From: Hyphomicrobiales bacterium
GTDB taxonomy: Bacteria; Pseudomonadota; Alphaproteobacteria; Rhizobiales; Beijerinckiaceae
DNA: 5,843 bases
Assembly: GCA_003164825.1 (NCBI GenBank)
Contig: PLUH01000326.1
Location: 1-5,843 of the forward strand
Reading direction: 5' to 3'
Shown here: piece after piece, positions 5,169 to 5,843 of the stretch
How the letters are laid out: each line of letters starts with the position of its first letter
Position numbering within the stretch: position 1 is the first letter of the stretch
The notes under the pieces: generated by a model
Databases searched by the model: none
The model's input: the letters and a program-made list of their open reading frames with translations, nothing else
What the model was told of the DNA's origin: nothing
Made by a program: the position numbers and the translations under genes

Positions 5169-5843
5169 TTATGCTCCGGGAGCGCGCCGGGCGGGGCGAA
5201 AGCCCCGCTGACGATGCGCCGGACGCGGGTTGCCGGCGACCGCCCCGCCGCTGCGATTGTCGCGATGCGGCACATGATGCGGACGCTTCGGCGCCGGAGC
5301 GGGCGACGCCGTGACCGCCGCCCTGCGCAGCGTGGGCGCGGGCTTCGGACCCGCCGCGCCGCGGCGGTCGGTCTTGGGCAGGTTGAGGCGGGTCAGCCGC
5401 TCGATGGCGCGCAGGAGGTCGCGCTCTTCGTGATCGCAGAACGAGATCGCCCGGCCGCCGTTGCCCGCGCGCGCCGTGCGGCCAATGCGGTGGACATAGG
5501 CCTCGGCGACCTCCGGCAGCTCGAAATTGACGACATGGGTCACGCTGTCGATGTCGATGCCGCGCGCGGCGATGTCGGTCGCCACCAGAACGCGCGTCTT
5601 GCCGTCCTTGAAGGCGCCAAGCGCCCGCTCGCGCTGACCCTGGCTCTTGTTGCCGTGAATGGCGGCGGCGTCGACGCCTGCCTCGTCCAGCGCCTTGGCG
5701 ACGCGGTCGGCGCCGCGCTTGGTGCGGGTGAAGACGAGAACACGCGACATCGTCGCGTCGTCGAACAGCTCAACCAGCATGTCGCGCTTCTTCGCCGTGT
5801 CGACGAAGATGACGCTGTGCTCGACGCGATCGGCGGTCTTGGC
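5169..5843 (-). CDS. rhlE: DEAD-box RNA helicase, RhlE type, C-terminal part (5' end outside window)
   Basis: The frame is open to the right edge, so 224 C-terminal residues are present and the N-terminal RecA domain with the DEAD motif is missing. The Met codon at 5780 is internal. The fragment begins AKTADRVEHSVIFV, the link between the two RecA domains in RhlE-type proteins. Domain 2 then shows motif IV (VLVFTRTKRGAD, about 35-46), the AIHGNKSQGQRE segment (61-72), motif V (VLVATDIAARGIDI, 85-98) and motif VI (HRIGRTARAG, 118-127). After about residue 157 a low-complexity, Pro/Ala/Arg-rich basic tail of about 65 residues runs to the stop, as expected of an RNA-binding extension. Such helicases act in ribosome assembly and RNA turnover. 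RhlE is my best subfamily call; other DEAD-box groups share the motifs. Confidence 0.9.
   Translation of the reverse strand, partial: AKTADRVEHSVIFVDTAKKRDMLVELFDDATMSRVLVFTRTKRGADRVAKALDEAGVDAAAIHGNKSQGQRERALGAFKDGKTRVLVATDIAARGIDIDSVTHVVNFELPEVAEAYVHRIGRTARAGNGGRAISFCDHEERDLLRAIERLTRLNLPKTDRRGAAGPKPAPTLRRAAVTASPAPAPKRPHHVPHRDNRSGGAVAGNPRPAHRQRGFRPARRAPGA
5191..5208. other. Perfect GC hairpin with GAAA loop just past the aconitase X stop
   Basis: GCGGGGC-GAAA-GCCCCGC is a 7-bp perfect stem with a GNRA-type loop on the plus strand. It starts 25 bases after the small-subunit stop and lies inside the 3' coding end of the RhlE gene (encoding GFRPAR). There is no T run after it on the plus strand, so it is not a classical intrinsic terminator, though it could stabilise the 3' end of the aconitase X transcript. 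Confidence 0.35.

Overview
The window is GC-rich throughout (roughly two thirds or more by eye). It is almost fully coding and has strong third-position GC bias, which produces many long shadow ORFs. The proteins look alphaproteobacterial: a long-form HrpB, a CYP199A-type P450 like those of Rhodopseudomonas/Bradyrhizobium, and an RhlE-type helicase with a basic tail. A Rhizobiales-style palindromic repeat is also present. My best guess is a member of the Hyphomicrobiales (Rhizobiales), possibly from the Beijerinckiaceae/Methylocystaceae/Bradyrhizobiaceae side. This is inferred from sequence character and recalled relatives, not from a search.

Layout, left to right. (1) Positions 3-1733, plus strand: the C-terminal two thirds of the ATP-dependent helicase HrpB, cut by the left edge at motif V. 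A mosaic palindromic element of about 126 bp (about 639-764) sits inside this gene and is read through in frame. (2) Positions 1755-2972, minus strand: a complete cytochrome P450 that I recognise as CYP199A-like (para-substituted benzoate oxidation), convergent with hrpB. (3) Positions 3051-3401, minus strand: a small MmcQ/YjbR-family protein immediately upstream of the P450. (4) Positions 3402-3496: a 95-bp divergent promoter region. (5) Positions 3497-4738 and 4735-5166, plus strand: the large catalytic and small swivelling subunits of a two-subunit aconitase X, overlapping by ATGA. (6) Positions 5169-5843, minus strand: the C-terminal half of an RhlE-type DEAD-box RNA helicase, cut by the right edge and ending 2 bp from the aconitase X stop.

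The two helicases are housekeeping RNA/nucleic-acid genes and probably unrelated to the centre. The centre holds two catabolic-looking modules: an aromatic-acid P450 with no ferredoxin or reductase beside it, and an aconitase X pair (probable cis-3-hydroxy-L-proline dehydratase) with none of the usual hydroxyproline pathway genes beside it. I see no evidence that the two act together; they are divergently transcribed from one short region. I see no tRNA, rRNA, CRISPR array, insertion sequence or prophage gene. The most unusual feature is the repeat element translated as part of HrpB.
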